From: Agromyces sp. S2-1-8
GTDB lineage: Bacteria; Actinomycetota; Actinomycetes; Actinomycetales; Microbacteriaceae
DNA length: 64,000 nucleotides
Assembly (NCBI RefSeq): GCF_021129215.1
Contig: NZ_JAJOLP010000001.1
Span: 496,001-560,000 of the forward strand
Direction of reading: 5' to 3'
Below, piece after piece: positions 17,782-25,098 of the stretch (positions are counted from its first letter, which is position 1; each line of letters starts with the position of its first letter). The notes under the pieces are model-generated. The model made no database searches. It was not told the origin of the DNA and saw only the letters and a program-made list of their open reading frames with translations. The translations under genes and the position numbers were made by a program.

Positions 17782-18600
17782 TCACGCGAGTGCGGTGGCG
17801 GCGTCGACGACGGCGTCGATGAGCGACTCGGCCGAGCGCTCGCGGGCGACGACGTCGACCCGCAGGCCGACCTTCGCCGCGTCCTTCTTCGTCTGGGGGC
17901 CGATGGCGGCGACGAGGGTCGACTCGGGCAGGGGCCCGAGCTGGTCCTGCACCTGCTCGGCGACGCTGCCCGACGTGACGAGCACGGCGTTCACGCGGCC
18001 GGCCCGCACGTCCTCGGCGACCTTGGCCGAGACCGGCACGCCGATGGTGCGGTAGGCGACGACCGCCTCGACGTGGTGGCCCATTCGCTCGAGGCCGATC
18101 GAGAGCACCTGCTTGGCGATCGCCGAGCGGAGCGCGAGCACGCGAAGCCCCTTCGCCCCGCCGGTCGCGGCCTCCCATTCCTCGAGCATGCCGCGCGCCG
18201 AGTTCTCCTCCGACGGCACGATGTCGGCGTGGTACCCCGCGGCGCCGAGCGCGGCAGCGGTCGTCTCGCCGACTGCTGCGACCTTCGTCGTCTCGGGAAT
18301 CACGGCGCCGTACGACGAGAGCACGTCGACGGTCGTCGCGCTCGTGATCGTCAGCCAGTCGAAGCCGCCTGCGGCGAGCTTGGCGAGTGCGGCCTCGAGG
18401 GCCGGCTGGTCGTCGGCCGGTGCGAAGTTGATGAGCGGGGCGACCATCGGCGAGGCGCCGCGGGCGCGCAGCGCGGCGGCGACGCCGTCGCCCCACGGAC
18501 CGCCGCGCGGCACGAGCACGCGCCACCCGGCGAGCGGCTTGGCGCCGCCGGCCGACGCGGGCAGGTTGATCGCGCCCGTCATCGGTTCGAATTCGCTCAC
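17782..18600 (-). CDS. hemD: uroporphyrinogen-III synthase
   Basis: The protein has 272 aa. It cyclises hydroxymethylbilane with inversion of ring D. Sequence conservation in this family is low, but the two-lobed pattern is visible: RVLVPRGGPWGDGVAAALRARGA at the start, FDWLTITSATTVDVL in lobe two, and VNAVLVTSGSVAEQV and LVAAIGPQTKKDA near the end. The GTG start at 18600 overlaps the hemC stop (GTGA). Position directly after hemC supports the call. Confidence 0.93.
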   Translation of the reverse strand: MSEFEPMTGAINLPASAGGAKPLAGWRVLVPRGGPWGDGVAAALRARGASPMVAPLINFAPADDQPALEAALAKLAAGGFDWLTITSATTVDVLSSYGAVIPETTKVAAVGETTAAALGAAGYHADIVPSEENSARGMLEEWEAATGGAKGLRVLALRSAIAKQVLSIGLERMGHHVEAVVAYRTIGVPVSAKVAEDVRAGRVNAVLVTSGSVAEQVQDQLGPLPESTLVAAIGPQTKKDAAKVGLRVDVVARERSAESLIDAVVDAATALA

Positions 18601-19556
18601 GGCTGCTCCTCTGGGGGAACGAGGGTTGCGGCGCCGTTGCCGAGGAGTTCTGCGACGACGCGGTCTGCGACGTCGTGCGCTGCGACCGCGAGATCGGCGG
18701 CCGAGTGGCTGTCAGGAGTGGTCGCGTGCGAGCTCGTGAGTCGTCGCGTCCCGTCGGCACTGTACACGCTCGCCGTCAGGAACAGAAGTTCGTCCTCGAC
18801 GAAGGCCGTCGCCCCGACGGGTGCGGCGCATCCGGCCTCGAGCCCGGCGAGCACGAGACGTTCGGCGAGCGCGGTCGCCCGTGACGCACGGTGGTCGATC
18901 GTCTCGAGCGCGCGTTCCAGGTCGCGGTCGCCGCGCTCGCGGCGCACCTCGATCGCGAGGGCCCCCTGGCCCGGTGCGGTCGGCCAGTCGCCCAGCGAGA
19001 AGTGCTCGGTCGCGACGTCCGATCGGCCGAGGCGCCCGAGTCCGGCGGCGGCGAGGATGACCGCGTCGAGGTCGGCGTCGTCGCCGTGCACCCGGCCCAG
19101 CCGGGTGTCGACGTTGCCCCGCAGGTCGACCGCCTCGAGGTCGGGGCGGGCGCCGCGGAGTTGCGCGATGCGGCGCGGCGAGCCCGTGCCGACCCGCGCG
19201 CCCTCGGGCAGCTCGTCGAGCGTGAGCCCGTCGCGTGCGCAGAGCACGTCGCGCGCGTCGACCCGCTTGGGCACCGCACCGAGCCGCAGGCCCGGGTGCT
19301 CGGCGGTCGGCAGGTCCTTCAACGAGTGCACGACGAGGTCGCACTCCCCCGCGAGCAGGGCCTCGCGCAGGGCCGCGGCGAACACGCCCGTGCCGCCGAT
19401 CGACGCGAGCGAGGCCCGCGACGTGTCGCCCTGCGTCGTGATCGGCACGAGCTCGATCTCGGCGTTCGCGGCCTTCGCGATGCGCTCGGAGATCTGGCGC
19501 GTCTGCGCCATGGCGAGCGCGCTGCCACGGGTGCCGACCCGGATGACGGCGGTCAT
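18597..19556 (-). CDS. hemC: hydroxymethylbilane synthase (porphobilinogen deaminase)
   Basis: The protein has 319 aa. It polymerises four porphobilinogens into hydroxymethylbilane. It begins IRVGTRGSALAMAQT. It contains VHSLKDLPT, the Arg-rich substrate loop GTGSPRRIAQLR, and LEAGCAAPVGA with the dipyrromethane-cofactor cysteine. The ATG at 19556 overlaps the cpfC stop (ATGA). Confidence 0.97.
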   Translation of the reverse strand: MTAVIRVGTRGSALAMAQTRQISERIAKAANAEIELVPITTQGDTSRASLASIGGTGVFAAALREALLAGECDLVVHSLKDLPTAEHPGLRLGAVPKRVDARDVLCARDGLTLDELPEGARVGTGSPRRIAQLRGARPDLEAVDLRGNVDTRLGRVHGDDADLDAVILAAAGLGRLGRSDVATEHFSLGDWPTAPGQGALAIEVRRERGDRDLERALETIDHRASRATALAERLVLAGLEAGCAAPVGATAFVEDELLFLTASVYSADGTRRLTSSHATTPDSHSAADLAVAAHDVADRVVAELLGNGAATLVPPEEQP

Positions 19557-20632
19557 CGCGACGTCGCCTCCTGGGCGGGATCGAGCACCGCTCCGCCGGC
19601 GACGCGCGCGTGGTCGGGCCAGGGGCCGAGGGCGGTGAGGTGCGGGCGCTCGGCCTCGGGCACGTCGTTCACGCGCTCGAGCACGAGGTCGACGAGGCCC
19701 GCGACGTACGCGGGGTGCACGCCCGGGGTGGGGACGCGACGGACCTTCAGCCCGTGCTCGCCCGCCGTCTCGACGGCTTCGTTGTCGAGGTCCCACATGA
19801 CCTCCATGTGGTCGGAGACGAAGCCGAACGGCACGATGACGATCGCGTCGGTGAGCCCGCCGACGGCGAGCTCCTCGATGGCGTCGTTGATGTCGGGCTC
19901 GAGCCACGGCGTCGAAGGGGCACCCGAGCGCGACTGGTACACGAGCGACCACGGCGACGACGACGCGGCCGCCTCGTTGATGACCTGCGCCACGGCCAGG
20001 TGCTGGGCGACGTACGCCCCGCCCTCGCCCGTGCCGACGCGGTCCTCGAAGCCGGCGCCCGACTCCTGCGACGCGCGCGTCGGGATCGAGTGGGTCACGT
20101 ACATGATGTGGGTGCGGTCGGCGGCGACGCCCTCCGCGGCGAGCTCCGCCGCGGCATCCCGCACGCCCTCGATGAAGGGCTGCACGAAGCCGGGGTGGTC
20201 GAAGTACTCGCGCACCCGGTCGATCGCGACGCCCGTGCCCGCGGTCGCCTTCTGGAAGTCCTCGCGATACTGGCCGACGCCCGAGTAGCTCGTGTACGCG
20301 CTCGTGACGAGGCCGAGCAGCTCGGTGTGGCCGTTGCGCTCGGCCTCGGCGACGACATCGCCGAAGTACGGCGCCCAGTTGCGGTTGCCCCAGTAGACCG
20401 GCAGGTCGATGCCGCGCTTCGCGAGCTCCGCCTCGAGTGCGGCCTTGAGCTGCCGGTTCTGCTCGTTGATCGGGCTCACGCCGCCGAAATGGCGGTAGTG
20501 GTGGGCGACCTCTTCGAGGCGCTCGTCGGGGATGCCTCGGCCGGCGGTCACGTTGCGCAGGAACGGGATCACGTCGTCCTGCCCCTCGGGCCCGCCGAAC
20601 GACGACAGCAGGATCGCGTCGTAGTGCGCCAT
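19553..20632 (-). CDS. cpfC: coproporphyrin III ferrochelatase
   Basis: The protein has 359 aa. It inserts ferrous iron into coproporphyrin III. Family signatures include DAILLSSFGGPEG, HHYRHFGGVSPINEQNR, TSAYTSYSG and the metal-site region VIVPFGFVSDHMEVMWDLDNEA. In an organism with ChdC it acts in the coproporphyrin-dependent branch. The whole protein contains no cysteine, so it cannot carry the [2Fe-2S] cluster reported for mycobacterial ferrochelatase; the SYSGC position reads SYSGV. The ATG at 20632 overlaps the chdC stop by one base (TAATG). Confidence 0.95.
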   Translation of the reverse strand: MAHYDAILLSSFGGPEGQDDVIPFLRNVTAGRGIPDERLEEVAHHYRHFGGVSPINEQNRQLKAALEAELAKRGIDLPVYWGNRNWAPYFGDVVAEAERNGHTELLGLVTSAYTSYSGVGQYREDFQKATAGTGVAIDRVREYFDHPGFVQPFIEGVRDAAAELAAEGVAADRTHIMYVTHSIPTRASQESGAGFEDRVGTGEGGAYVAQHLAVAQVINEAAASSSPWSLVYQSRSGAPSTPWLEPDINDAIEELAVGGLTDAIVIVPFGFVSDHMEVMWDLDNEAVETAGEHGLKVRRVPTPGVHPAYVAGLVDLVLERVNDVPEAERPHLTALGPWPDHARVAGGAVLDPAQEATSR

Positions 20633-21369
20633 TACTGCAGGACCTCCACGAGTTCGGCGGTCGAGATGCGTCGACCGGTGTAGAAGGGCACCTCTTCGCG
20701 CACGTGCATGCGCGCGTCGGTGGCGCGGAGCTCGCGCATCATGTCGACGAGCTCGGTGAGCTCGTCGGACTCGATCGGCAGCAGCCACTCGTAGTCGCCG
20801 AGGGCGAACGCGGCGACCGTGTTCGCGATGGCGCCGCGGAACGAGGCGCCCTTGCGGCCGTGCTCGGCGAGCATGCGGCTGCGCTCGGCGGGGTCGAGCA
20901 GGTACCAGTCGTAGCTGCGCACGAACGGGTAGACCGTGAGCCAGCCCTTGGGTTCGAGGCCGCGGAGGAACCCGGGCACGTGCGCCTTGTTGAACTCGGC
21001 GTCGCGGTGCACGCCCATGGCGTTCCACGTCGGCAGGAGCGCCTTGAGCAGCCGGGCGCGGCGCAGCTCGCGGAGCGCCCACTGCAGGCCCTCGGCGGTC
21101 GGGCCGTGCAGCCACAGCATGACGTCGGCGTCGGCACGGAGGCCGGAGACGTCGTAGATGCCGCGGAGGGTCACGCCCTCGTTCTCGATCAGCGAGATCA
21201 CGCCGTCGAGCTCGGACACGACGCGGGGGACGTCGTGGCCGTCGAAGTCGTCGGGACGAGCGGGATCGCGGCGGAGCACGGCGAAGACCGTGTACCCCTC
21301 GAGCGTCTGCGCTGCGTCGGAATCGGTGTGGAACGCGTCGGCTGCCGCTTCGGCAGCGGGGGAAGACAT
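20632..21369 (-). CDS. chdC: coproheme decarboxylase
   Basis: The protein has 245 aa and is of the chlorite-dismutase-fold HemQ/ChdC family. It oxidatively decarboxylates coproheme III to heme b, the last step of the pathway. Visible signatures are YTVFAVLRRD, DVMLWLHGPT and the actinobacterial YPFVRSYDWYLLDPAERSRMLAEHG segment, which contains the catalytic Tyr region. The likely heme-ligand segment follows. It is first in a four-gene run with cpfC, hemC and hemD. Purines upstream of the ATG (ggggagactggagac) give a usable ribosome site. Confidence 0.95.
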   Translation of the reverse strand: MSSPAAEAAADAFHTDSDAAQTLEGYTVFAVLRRDPARPDDFDGHDVPRVVSELDGVISLIENEGVTLRGIYDVSGLRADADVMLWLHGPTAEGLQWALRELRRARLLKALLPTWNAMGVHRDAEFNKAHVPGFLRGLEPKGWLTVYPFVRSYDWYLLDPAERSRMLAEHGRKGASFRGAIANTVAAFALGDYEWLLPIESDELTELVDMMRELRATDARMHVREEVPFYTGRRISTAELVEVLQ

Positions 21370-21430
21370 GTCTCCAGTCTCCCCCTTCCGGAGCGAACGG
21401 CCAAAAGCGGTCCGTCCGCCGGTCGGCGCA

Positions 21431-21436
21431 TAGGCT
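21431..21436 (+). promoter_or_regulatory. -10 element of pyrimidine-dimer glycosylase gene, leaderless
   Basis: TAGGCT is followed by 7 nt and then ATG (21444), with no Shine-Dalgarno sequence. This is the same geometry as other leaderless genes in the window. Confidence 0.6.
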
Positions 21437-21443
21437 GCCTGCC

Positions 21444-21902
21444 ATGCGGATCTGGTCGCTGCACCCCCGGTACCTCGACCGCCAGGGCCTCACCGCCTGC
21501 TGGCGGGAGACGCTGCTCGCGCAGGCGGTGCTCGAGGGCGCCACCCGCGGATACACGCGGCACCCGCAGCTCGAACGGTTCCGGGAGGCGAGCCGGCCGT
21601 TGGAGGCGATCGGCGACTACCTCGCCGCCGTCGCCGACGAGGCGAGCGCCCGGGGCTACCGTTTCGACACGACCAAGGTGCACCGGCGCGGCGCGGCGGC
21701 AGCCATCGAGGTGACGAGCGGTCAGCTCGACCTGGAGTGGCGGCACCTGCGGGCGAAGCTCGCGGCGCGGAGTCCCGAGGTCGCCGAACGCTGGTCGGCG
21801 GTCGTGACGCCCGACCCGCATCCGCTGTTCACGGTCGTCGACGGCCCGGTCGCGTCGTGGGAGCGAGCAGGTGCAACGCCCGAGGTCACCGGTCAGGCCT
21901 GA
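21444..21902 (+). CDS. pyrimidine-dimer DNA glycosylase (T4 endonuclease V type)
   Basis: The protein has 152 aa. It starts MRIWSLHPRYLDRQGLTACWRE, the hallmark of Pyr_excise/DenV-like proteins, and also contains LLAQAVLEGATRGYTRHPQLERF. Family enzymes cut the glycosyl bond of UV-induced cyclobutane dimers and nick the abasic site. Placement beside a pigment cluster is compatible with a light-stress theme, but cotranscription is not possible because the MarR gene is convergent. The last 10 bases overlap the end of the MarR gene. Confidence 0.85.
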   Translation: MRIWSLHPRYLDRQGLTACWRETLLAQAVLEGATRGYTRHPQLERFREASRPLEAIGDYLAAVADEASARGYRFDTTKVHRRGAAAAIEVTSGQLDLEWRHLRAKLAARSPEVAERWSAVVTPDPHPLFTVVDGPVASWERAGATPEVTGQA

Positions 21903-22474
21903 TCGGGGTCCGGCTCGGGCTCGGTCACCTCGTCGGGCTCGGTCGCGCTCAGCGCGTCGAGGAACCGGATCACCGTCTCCCGCTCGGCGGGGGTGAGCGC
22001 GGCGGCGACGGCGAAGCGCCTGGCGTGGAGACGCCCGACCGACTCGCGTGCCGCGACGCGGGTCGCGTCCGTCACCGAGATCGCGAGCGCACGACGATCG
22101 GTCGGGTGCGGTGCGCGCACGATGTGGCCGCCGTGCTCGAGCCGGTCGAGGAGCTTCGTGGTCGAGGCGCTCGAGATTCCGAGGTAGGCGCTGAGCGCAC
22201 CCGGCGTCGCGATCTCGCCCTGGTTGCGGGCGGCGATGAGGTAGCGGATCGCTCGCATGTCGGTCTCGTTGAGCTTCATGTAGCGCCGCGAGGCCTCGCT
22301 CATGCGGCGCTGCGTCTCGTGCCAGCCGCGCAGGCTCCGCATGACGCGCACGACCTGGTCGACCTCGGCGTCGTCGAGGCCCGAGCGGTCGACGAGGTCG
22401 CCGTCGCGTTCCGAGATGCGGGGGTCGTGCATGCCTCGCGCGACCTCCCGCCACGAGGCGGACTCATCTGCCAT
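21893..22474 (-). CDS. MarR family regulator of the carotenoid operon
   Basis: The protein has 193 aa, with a winged-helix core near residues 60-150. TPGALSAYLGISSASTTKLLDRLEHGGHIVRAPHPTDRRALAISVT is the recognition helix and wing with the conserved D-x-R motif. The gene diverges from idi-crtE across 76 bp, the usual arrangement for MarR repressors of actinobacterial carotenoid genes (CrtR in Corynebacterium). Control of the crt operon and of itself is inferred. The ATG lies 6 nt from TAGAAT, so the transcript is probably leaderless. The C-terminus is acidic (EPDEVTEPEPDPDQA). Confidence 0.88.
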   Translation of the reverse strand: MADESASWREVARGMHDPRISERDGDLVDRSGLDDAEVDQVVRVMRSLRGWHETQRRMSEASRRYMKLNETDMRAIRYLIAARNQGEIATPGALSAYLGISSASTTKLLDRLEHGGHIVRAPHPTDRRALAISVTDATRVAARESVGRLHARRFAVAAALTPAERETVIRFLDALSATEPDEVTEPEPDPDQA

Positions 22475-22480
22475 GTCGTG

Positions 22481-22486
22481 ATTCTA
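22481..22486 (-). promoter_or_regulatory. -10 element of MarR gene, leaderless
   Basis: Read on minus this is TAGAAT, with 6 nt to the MarR ATG at 22474. It is the regulator-facing half of the divergent MarR/crt intergenic region. Confidence 0.6.
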
Positions 22487-22498
22487 GCCAACTCGGCA

Positions 22499-22519
22499 TA
22501 TAGTTCGCTAAGCTAGCTT
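22499..22519 (+). promoter_or_regulatory. crt operon promoter with overlapping palindrome
   Basis: TATAGT at 22499-22504 is a good -10 for idi, giving a start near 22511. A perfect 10-bp palindrome AAGCTAGCTT (22510-22519) covers that start point, as expected for a repressor operator of the divergent MarR protein. A second small inverted repeat, tgccaaggca, follows at 22522-22531. The -35 match is weak. Confidence 0.5.
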
Positions 22520-22550
22520 CTTGCCAAGGCAGATAGAACGAGGAGTCGCC

Positions 22551-23114
22551 GTGACAGTGACCCAGATCGAAGAGGTCGTCCTGCTCGACGCCGACGACCG
22601 GCCCATCGGTCGAGCTCCGAAGGCGAGCGTCCATGGAGCCGACACCGCACGACATCTCGCCTTCTCCTGCCACGTCTTCGACGGGCAGGGCAGACTCCTG
22701 GTCACGCGCAGGGCGCTCTCGAAGCAGGCCTGGCCCGGCGTTTGGACGAATTCGTTCTGCGGGCACCCGGCCCCCTCGGAGACCCTCCTCCATGCGATCC
22801 GCCGCCGCGGCGAGTTCGAACTCGGCCTCGAGCTCGACGACATCGAACCCGTGCTTCCCACCTTCCACTACCGCGCCGTCGACGCGTCGGGCGTGGTCGA
22901 GAACGAGCTCTGCCCGGTCTACACCGCCCGCACCCGCTCGACGCCCGATCCGCACCCGAACGAGGTCATGGACATCGCGTGGGTCGATCCCGCCCGCCTC
23001 GCCGCAGCCGTCGACGATGCCCCGTGGGCATTCAGTCCGTGGCTCGTGCTGCAGGCGCGGCTGCTGCCGTTCCTCTCGGGGGCGGCCGTCGAGCCGCGGG
23101 TGCTCGCGTCATGA
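22551..23114 (+). CDS. idi: isopentenyl-diphosphate delta-isomerase, type I
   Basis: The protein has 187 aa. It interconverts isopentenyl and dimethylallyl diphosphate, supplying starters for carotenoid chains. It shows the NUDIX-like IDI-1 fold with SFCGHPAPSETLLHAIRRRGEFELGLEL: the active-site Cys, the metal His and the acidic helix. The FHYRAVD and ENELCPVY motifs hold metal and catalytic residues. The GTG start at 22551 follows GAGGAG by 5 nt and is preferred to a TTG at 22521. It leads the carotenoid operon and its stop overlaps crtE (ATGA). Confidence 0.95.
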   Translation: MTVTQIEEVVLLDADDRPIGRAPKASVHGADTARHLAFSCHVFDGQGRLLVTRRALSKQAWPGVWTNSFCGHPAPSETLLHAIRRRGEFELGLELDDIEPVLPTFHYRAVDASGVVENELCPVYTARTRSTPDPHPNEVMDIAWVDPARLAAAVDDAPWAFSPWLVLQARLLPFLSGAAVEPRVLAS

Positions 23115-24175
23115 CGGGCGTGGCCCTCGACGCGGCGCCGCGCGCCGCGATCACCGACATCGACGACGAGATCGAGGCCTTCTTCGCCAGGCGGATCGCC
23201 CGGGCGGTCGCGCACGACGCGGAGTACGCGCAACTCTGGACGGCGGCACGCGACAGCGCGGCCGGTGGCAAGCGGCTGCGCCCCGAACTCGTGCTCGCCG
23301 CGCACGCCGCATACGCGGGAGCGGGCCGTGGCGAGGCGGTGCGGCTCGCGCTGGCGTTCGAACTCCTGCACACGGCCTTCCTCATGCACGACGACGTCAT
23401 CGACCACGACCTCGTGCGCCGCGGCGCACCCAACGTGACCGGCCGATTCATGCTCGAGGCCCGCGCACGCGGACTCGCCGTCGGCCGGGCTCGCGACTAC
23501 GGGGAGGCCGCGGCGATCCTCGCCGGCGACCTGCTGATCAGCGCCGCGCACCGCATCGTCGCCGAGGTCGAAGCGCCCGACCGTGTCCGTGCCGCGCTCC
23601 TCGACGTGCTCGACGACTGCGTCTTCCTCACCGCCGCGGGTGAACACGCCGACGTGCGGCAGGCGACGTCCTCGCCCACGCGGCACGAGATCATCGCGAT
23701 GATCGAGCGCAAGACGGCGTGGTACTCGTTCAGCGCGCCGCTGCAGGCGGGCGCCCTGCTCGGCGGCGCGCCCCGCGACGCGGTCGACCGGCTCGGCGAA
23801 GTCGGCCGGCACCTGGGTGTGGCGTTCCAGCTGCGCGACGACGTGCTCGGCGTGTTCGGCACCTCGGCGGTGACGGGCAAGTCGGTCGTCGGCGACCTCC
23901 GAGAGGGCAAGCAGACGCTGCTGATCGCGTGGGCTCGCAGCGACCCGGCGTGGCGCACGGTCGCCGACGACTTCGGACGACCCGACCTCGACGACGCGGC
24001 CGCCGCCCGACTGCGCGAGGTGATCGAGTCGACCGGGGCCCGGGCGCGGGTCGAGGCCGTCATCCGCGAACGCCACGCCGAGGCGGTCGCCGCGATCGAG
24101 TTCGGCGACTTCCCGAGCGCCCTCCGTGCCGGCCTCCTCGCCACGGCGTCGGGATGCGTGGGGCGAGAGCGATGA
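23111..24175 (+). CDS. crtE: geranylgeranyl diphosphate synthase
   Basis: The protein has 354 aa and is a trans-prenyl synthase making C20 GGPP. The first aspartate-rich motif DDVID lies in LLHTAFLMHDDVIDHDLVRRG. The second region reads FQLRDDVLGVFG, followed by TGKSVVGDLREGKQTLL. GGKRLRPELV near residue 55 binds diphosphate. The second motif is the DDVLG form usual for actinobacterial CrtE rather than a canonical DDxxD. It is ATGA-coupled to both idi and crtB. Confidence 0.94.
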   Translation: MTGVALDAAPRAAITDIDDEIEAFFARRIARAVAHDAEYAQLWTAARDSAAGGKRLRPELVLAAHAAYAGAGRGEAVRLALAFELLHTAFLMHDDVIDHDLVRRGAPNVTGRFMLEARARGLAVGRARDYGEAAAILAGDLLISAAHRIVAEVEAPDRVRAALLDVLDDCVFLTAAGEHADVRQATSSPTRHEIIAMIERKTAWYSFSAPLQAGALLGGAPRDAVDRLGEVGRHLGVAFQLRDDVLGVFGTSAVTGKSVVGDLREGKQTLLIAWARSDPAWRTVADDFGRPDLDDAAAARLREVIESTGARARVEAVIRERHAEAVAAIEFGDFPSALRAGLLATASGCVGRER

Positions 24176-25098
24176 CCCCGACGGGCCTCGACCTCTACCA
24201 CCGCACGGCCCGGCTCGGCTCGGCGCGCGTGATCACCGAGTACTCGACCTCGTTCGGCCTCGCCAGCCGGCTCTGCTCGCGCGCCGTGCGCACGCACGTG
24301 GCCGCCATCTATGCGCTCGTCCGGATCGCCGACGAGATCGTCGACGGTCCGGCCGAGGAGGCCGGGCTCGACCGCGACGAGCGCCGAGCCGTGCTCGATG
24401 CCCTCGAGGTCGAGACCGAGCGGGCGATCCGCTGCGGCTACAGCGCGAACCTCGTCGTCGACGCGTTCGCGCAGACGGCCCGCGCGACGGGCTTCGGCGT
24501 CGAGTCGACGCGGCCGTTCTTCGCGTCCATGCGCCGCGACCTCGACCCGGTCGACTTCGACGCCGACGAGCTCGACGCGTACGTGTACGGTTCGGCCGAG
24601 GTGATCGGGCTCATGTGCCTGCGTGCGTTCAGCGAGGGCCTGCCGGCCGACGCCGAGCGCGACCTGCGGTGGCAGCGCGGCGCGCGGCACCTCGGTGCCG
24701 CGTTCCAGAAGCTGAACTTCCTGCGCGACCTCGCCGACGACTTCGGCGAGCGCGGACGCCGCTACCTTCCGGGCATCGACCCGGCCCATCTCACCGAGGC
24801 GCAGAAGTCGCGGGTCCTCGACGACATCGACCGCGACCTCGCGATCGCGGGCGGCGTGATCGCGGAGCTGCCGGGCGGATGCCGTCGGGCGGTCGCCGCG
24901 GCGCACGGGCTCTTCTCCGAGCTCTCGGCGCGGCTCCGGCGGACGCCGGCGCCGCGGCTCGTCCGCGAACGGGTCAGCGTCCCCTCGCCGAGGAAGCTCG
25001 CGCTGCTGCTCCGTTCGGTCGTCCGGCCACGACGCGGGATGCCTCGGCCGGGCACCCCGGCCGAGGCCAGCGCGTTCGCGCACGGGGCACGGCCGTGA
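24172..25098 (+). CDS. crtB: phytoene synthase
   Basis: The protein has 308 aa and condenses two GGPP to phytoene. Squalene/phytoene synthase motifs are clear: YSTSFGLASRLCS, AIYALVRIADEIVDGP (first Asp-rich motif, DEIVD), YVYGSAEVIGLMCLRAF, and LGAAFQKLNFLRDLADDFGERGRRYLP (second Asp-rich motif, DLADD). The stop overlaps the crtI GTG. Confidence 0.96.
   Translation: MTPTGLDLYHRTARLGSARVITEYSTSFGLASRLCSRAVRTHVAAIYALVRIADEIVDGPAEEAGLDRDERRAVLDALEVETERAIRCGYSANLVVDAFAQTARATGFGVESTRPFFASMRRDLDPVDFDADELDAYVYGSAEVIGLMCLRAFSEGLPADAERDLRWQRGARHLGAAFQKLNFLRDLADDFGERGRRYLPGIDPAHLTEAQKSRVLDDIDRDLAIAGGVIAELPGGCRRAVAAAHGLFSELSARLRRTPAPRLVRERVSVPSPRKLALLLRSVVRPRRGMPRPGTPAEASAFAHGARP

Noticed and set aside
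22521-22550. Earlier TTG start for idi
   Set aside because: It has no ribosome-binding site. The GTG at 22551 has GAGGAG at ideal spacing and matches the usual N-terminus.
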